Source of the DNA: Phylloscopus collybita | Lineage: Eukaryota; Chordata; Aves; Passeriformes; Phylloscopidae | NCBI GenBank assembly: GCA_027886175.1 | Contig: JAJNNQ010000024.1 | Span: forward strand, 25,027,001 to 25,091,000 | DNA: 64,000 bases | Reading direction: 5' to 3' | In this document: positions 62,850 through 64,000 of the stretch, one piece after another | How positions within the stretch are numbered: the stretch's first letter is position 1 | How the letters are laid out: each line of letters starts with the position of its first letter | Translations under genes and position numbers: made by a program | The notes under the pieces: generated by a model | Database searches by the model: none | Told to the model about the DNA's origin: nothing | Seen by the model: the letters and a program-made list of their open reading frames with translations, nothing else

Positions 62850-63250
62850 GGGCCCTTTGCCTCGGCCCTCGGGGGCAGCGGCTCCGTGCGCTGCGGTGCG
62901 GGGGGCGAGGGGGCAGCGGGACCCCCGTGGGGCCCGGCACAGCGGCGACGGCCGAGATCGGCTCTGTCCCGCCCCGGGCCGGCGGCGACAGCCGGGGAAG
63001 GCGCTGCCCCGGCCCCGGCGCGGGCGGGGGGGCGGCCCCGGCCGGGCCCCGGCGCCCAGCAGGAAGTGGGAGCGCGGCGGCGCCGGCGGCGGCTCCCGGC
63101 GGGAGCGGGGCTGTCCCGGCAGCGGCGCTGCCCGGCGGGACGCGCCAGGTGGGTCGCGGAGCGGGACGGGGAGCGCCGGCAGCCCGGGGAGCGCCGGGGC
63201 GGCTGCGGGCGCGCGTTGACATCCTGCGTGCGGGTCAGCTCCTCCGTGTC
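62850..63250 (+). promoter_or_regulatory. Second CpG island, possible alternative promoter
   Basis: A 400-base GC- and CpG-rich block in otherwise AT-rich intron. It has no coding frame of note on the plus strand, although a donor-like CCAG|GTGGGT occurs at 63148/63149. It might drive a short GRAMD1C isoform, another gene to the right, or a minus-strand transcript. Confidence 0.6.
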
Positions 63251-63313
63251 TGTCTAAAATTGCGGGTACTGTAACTAACACTCTACAGGTGAAGCAGGCG
63301 GGTGGAGAGGATC

Positions 63314-63332
63314 ATTTAAAGGCCCTTTAAAT
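63314..63332. repeat. 19-base palindrome
   Basis: Perfect 9-base arms (ATTTAAAGG / CCTTTAAAT) around one central C, between the CpG island and the candidate exon. Possible protein-binding site or chance. Confidence 0.85.
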
Positions 63333-63554
63333 AATGCATGGGTATTTAATGTCATCATTTCATGCAAATAGTAAGCGCTACTTGTGTTACTGCCTCATTA
63401 GCACAGTCTTCTTTCCTTGATCAATATGGATGGTGGTCGAGGCACATTTTCCAGTGTGGTGTCTCCTGTTTTAAGATCGTTGGTATTGCTCTCTGAGCTC
63501 TATTAAATATCAAAACCTTTAATTTTCTTTCTCTTTGCTTTCCCTCCCCCCTAG

Positions 63555-63733
63555 CCCTTTACTGCCGAGGTGGACTTTGAAACTCATTGCTTACTTTGCA
63601 GATGAGTGTGTCATACTACTTTCACCTCCAAGCTTTCCTGACGATTTAAGAGAACTTAAATATGTTTTGATAGCTGTGGGAATTTGTGGAACAGGACAGA
63701 GATATTGTAGAGAAGGAGAAGACTTAGCTACTG
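63555..63733 (+). other. Candidate exon downstream of the CpG island
   Basis: The 179-base segment follows a strong acceptor (TTTGCTTTCCCTCCCCCCTAG) and precedes a consensus donor (GTGAGT). One of three frames is open throughout (with YFADECVILLSPP), but I recognise no domain. It could instead be a 5'UTR exon spliced to a first exon ending at 63148. Confidence 0.4.
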
Positions 63734-64000
63734 GTGAGTCAAGAGCTACTGAGGAAAAGCAACTATTTTTTGTAACGAGGATGCTGGTGATACAAAGTGA
63801 GGACCTCCTGTCCCACCTTGGTAAAGTGGGCAGTTGGCTGACCTAGACACCAGTGTAGTGACTGTAATGCTAGCCTCCCACAGTTTGTCAAGTACTCAGA
63901 GCATCCTCGGGAAACAGGTGGGTATCCATTAAACAGTTTGTTCAGAATCAGAGGTACTTTCTTGTGCCATGTCAAGTGAAGTTCAAGAGGGAGGTACCTT

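Larger units (their letters stand above)
58119..64000 (+). other. GRAMD1C: Intron 6 of GRAMD1C (continues off the window)
   Basis: No exon encoding the expected continuation of GRAMD1C was recognised up to the right edge. The interval holds the cryptic coding segment (59832-60054), a CpG island and a candidate exon, all listed separately. Confidence 0.55.

Noticed and set aside
62673..63281. Long open frames on both strands around 63 kb
   Set aside because: Same compositional effect of a CpG island. Overlapping long frames on both strands are not independent evidence of coding.
1..64000. CRISPR arrays, tRNA, rRNA or prokaryotic operons
   Set aside because: No regularly spaced repeats, no cloverleaf or rRNA core sequence and no Shine-Dalgarno gene arrangement were seen. 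The window is vertebrate nuclear DNA.

Overview
The window looks like nuclear DNA from a bird. The basis is several decayed CR1 LINE copies, with their typical reverse-transcriptase segment and an ATTCTGTG-type 3' tail, together with vertebrate spliced genes, GT-AG introns, CpG islands and AATAAA signals. There are no operons, phage genes, CRISPR arrays or other prokaryotic features. I do not assign a species.

Layout. Positions 1-11 kb are mostly non-coding, with two plus-strand CR1 fragments and a notable double inverted repeat near 4.4 kb. Positions 11.2-22.6 kb carry a complete four-exon plus-strand gene for a secreted phospholipase A2. Its 16 cysteines, including Cys11 of the mature chain, its short arginine-ended propeptide and its motifs place it in group X (PLA2G10 or PLA2G10-like). 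It has a TATA box and a polyadenylation signal. Positions 22.75-23.6 kb hold two CR1 fragments in opposite orientation. Positions 25.6-31.6 kb carry a complete three-exon minus-strand gene for a 223-residue type I membrane protein: signal peptide, one V-type immunoglobulin domain ending in a J-like strand, one transmembrane helix and a short cysteine/arginine-rich tail. I could not name it with confidence.

From a CpG-island promoter at about 34.1-35.3 kb, the 5' part of GRAMD1C (Aster-C) runs on the plus strand. Six coding exons (34584-58118) encode the N-terminus and the start and core of the GRAM domain. The sterol-binding ASTER/VASt domain and the membrane anchor were not found and should lie beyond the right edge. 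The sixth intron is odd: it holds a protein-like, splice-acceptor-preceded segment with its own stop and poly(A) signal (59832-60134), and a second CpG island (about 62.85-63.25 kb) followed by a well-spliced candidate exon (63555-63733).

The three genes do not form a pathway. The phospholipase would act on extracellular phospholipids, the immunoglobulin protein at the leukocyte or epithelial surface, and GRAMD1C at endoplasmic reticulum-plasma membrane contacts. No wholly new system is evident. The items most worth following are the unnamed receptor, the cryptic segment at 59.8 kb and the internal CpG island.
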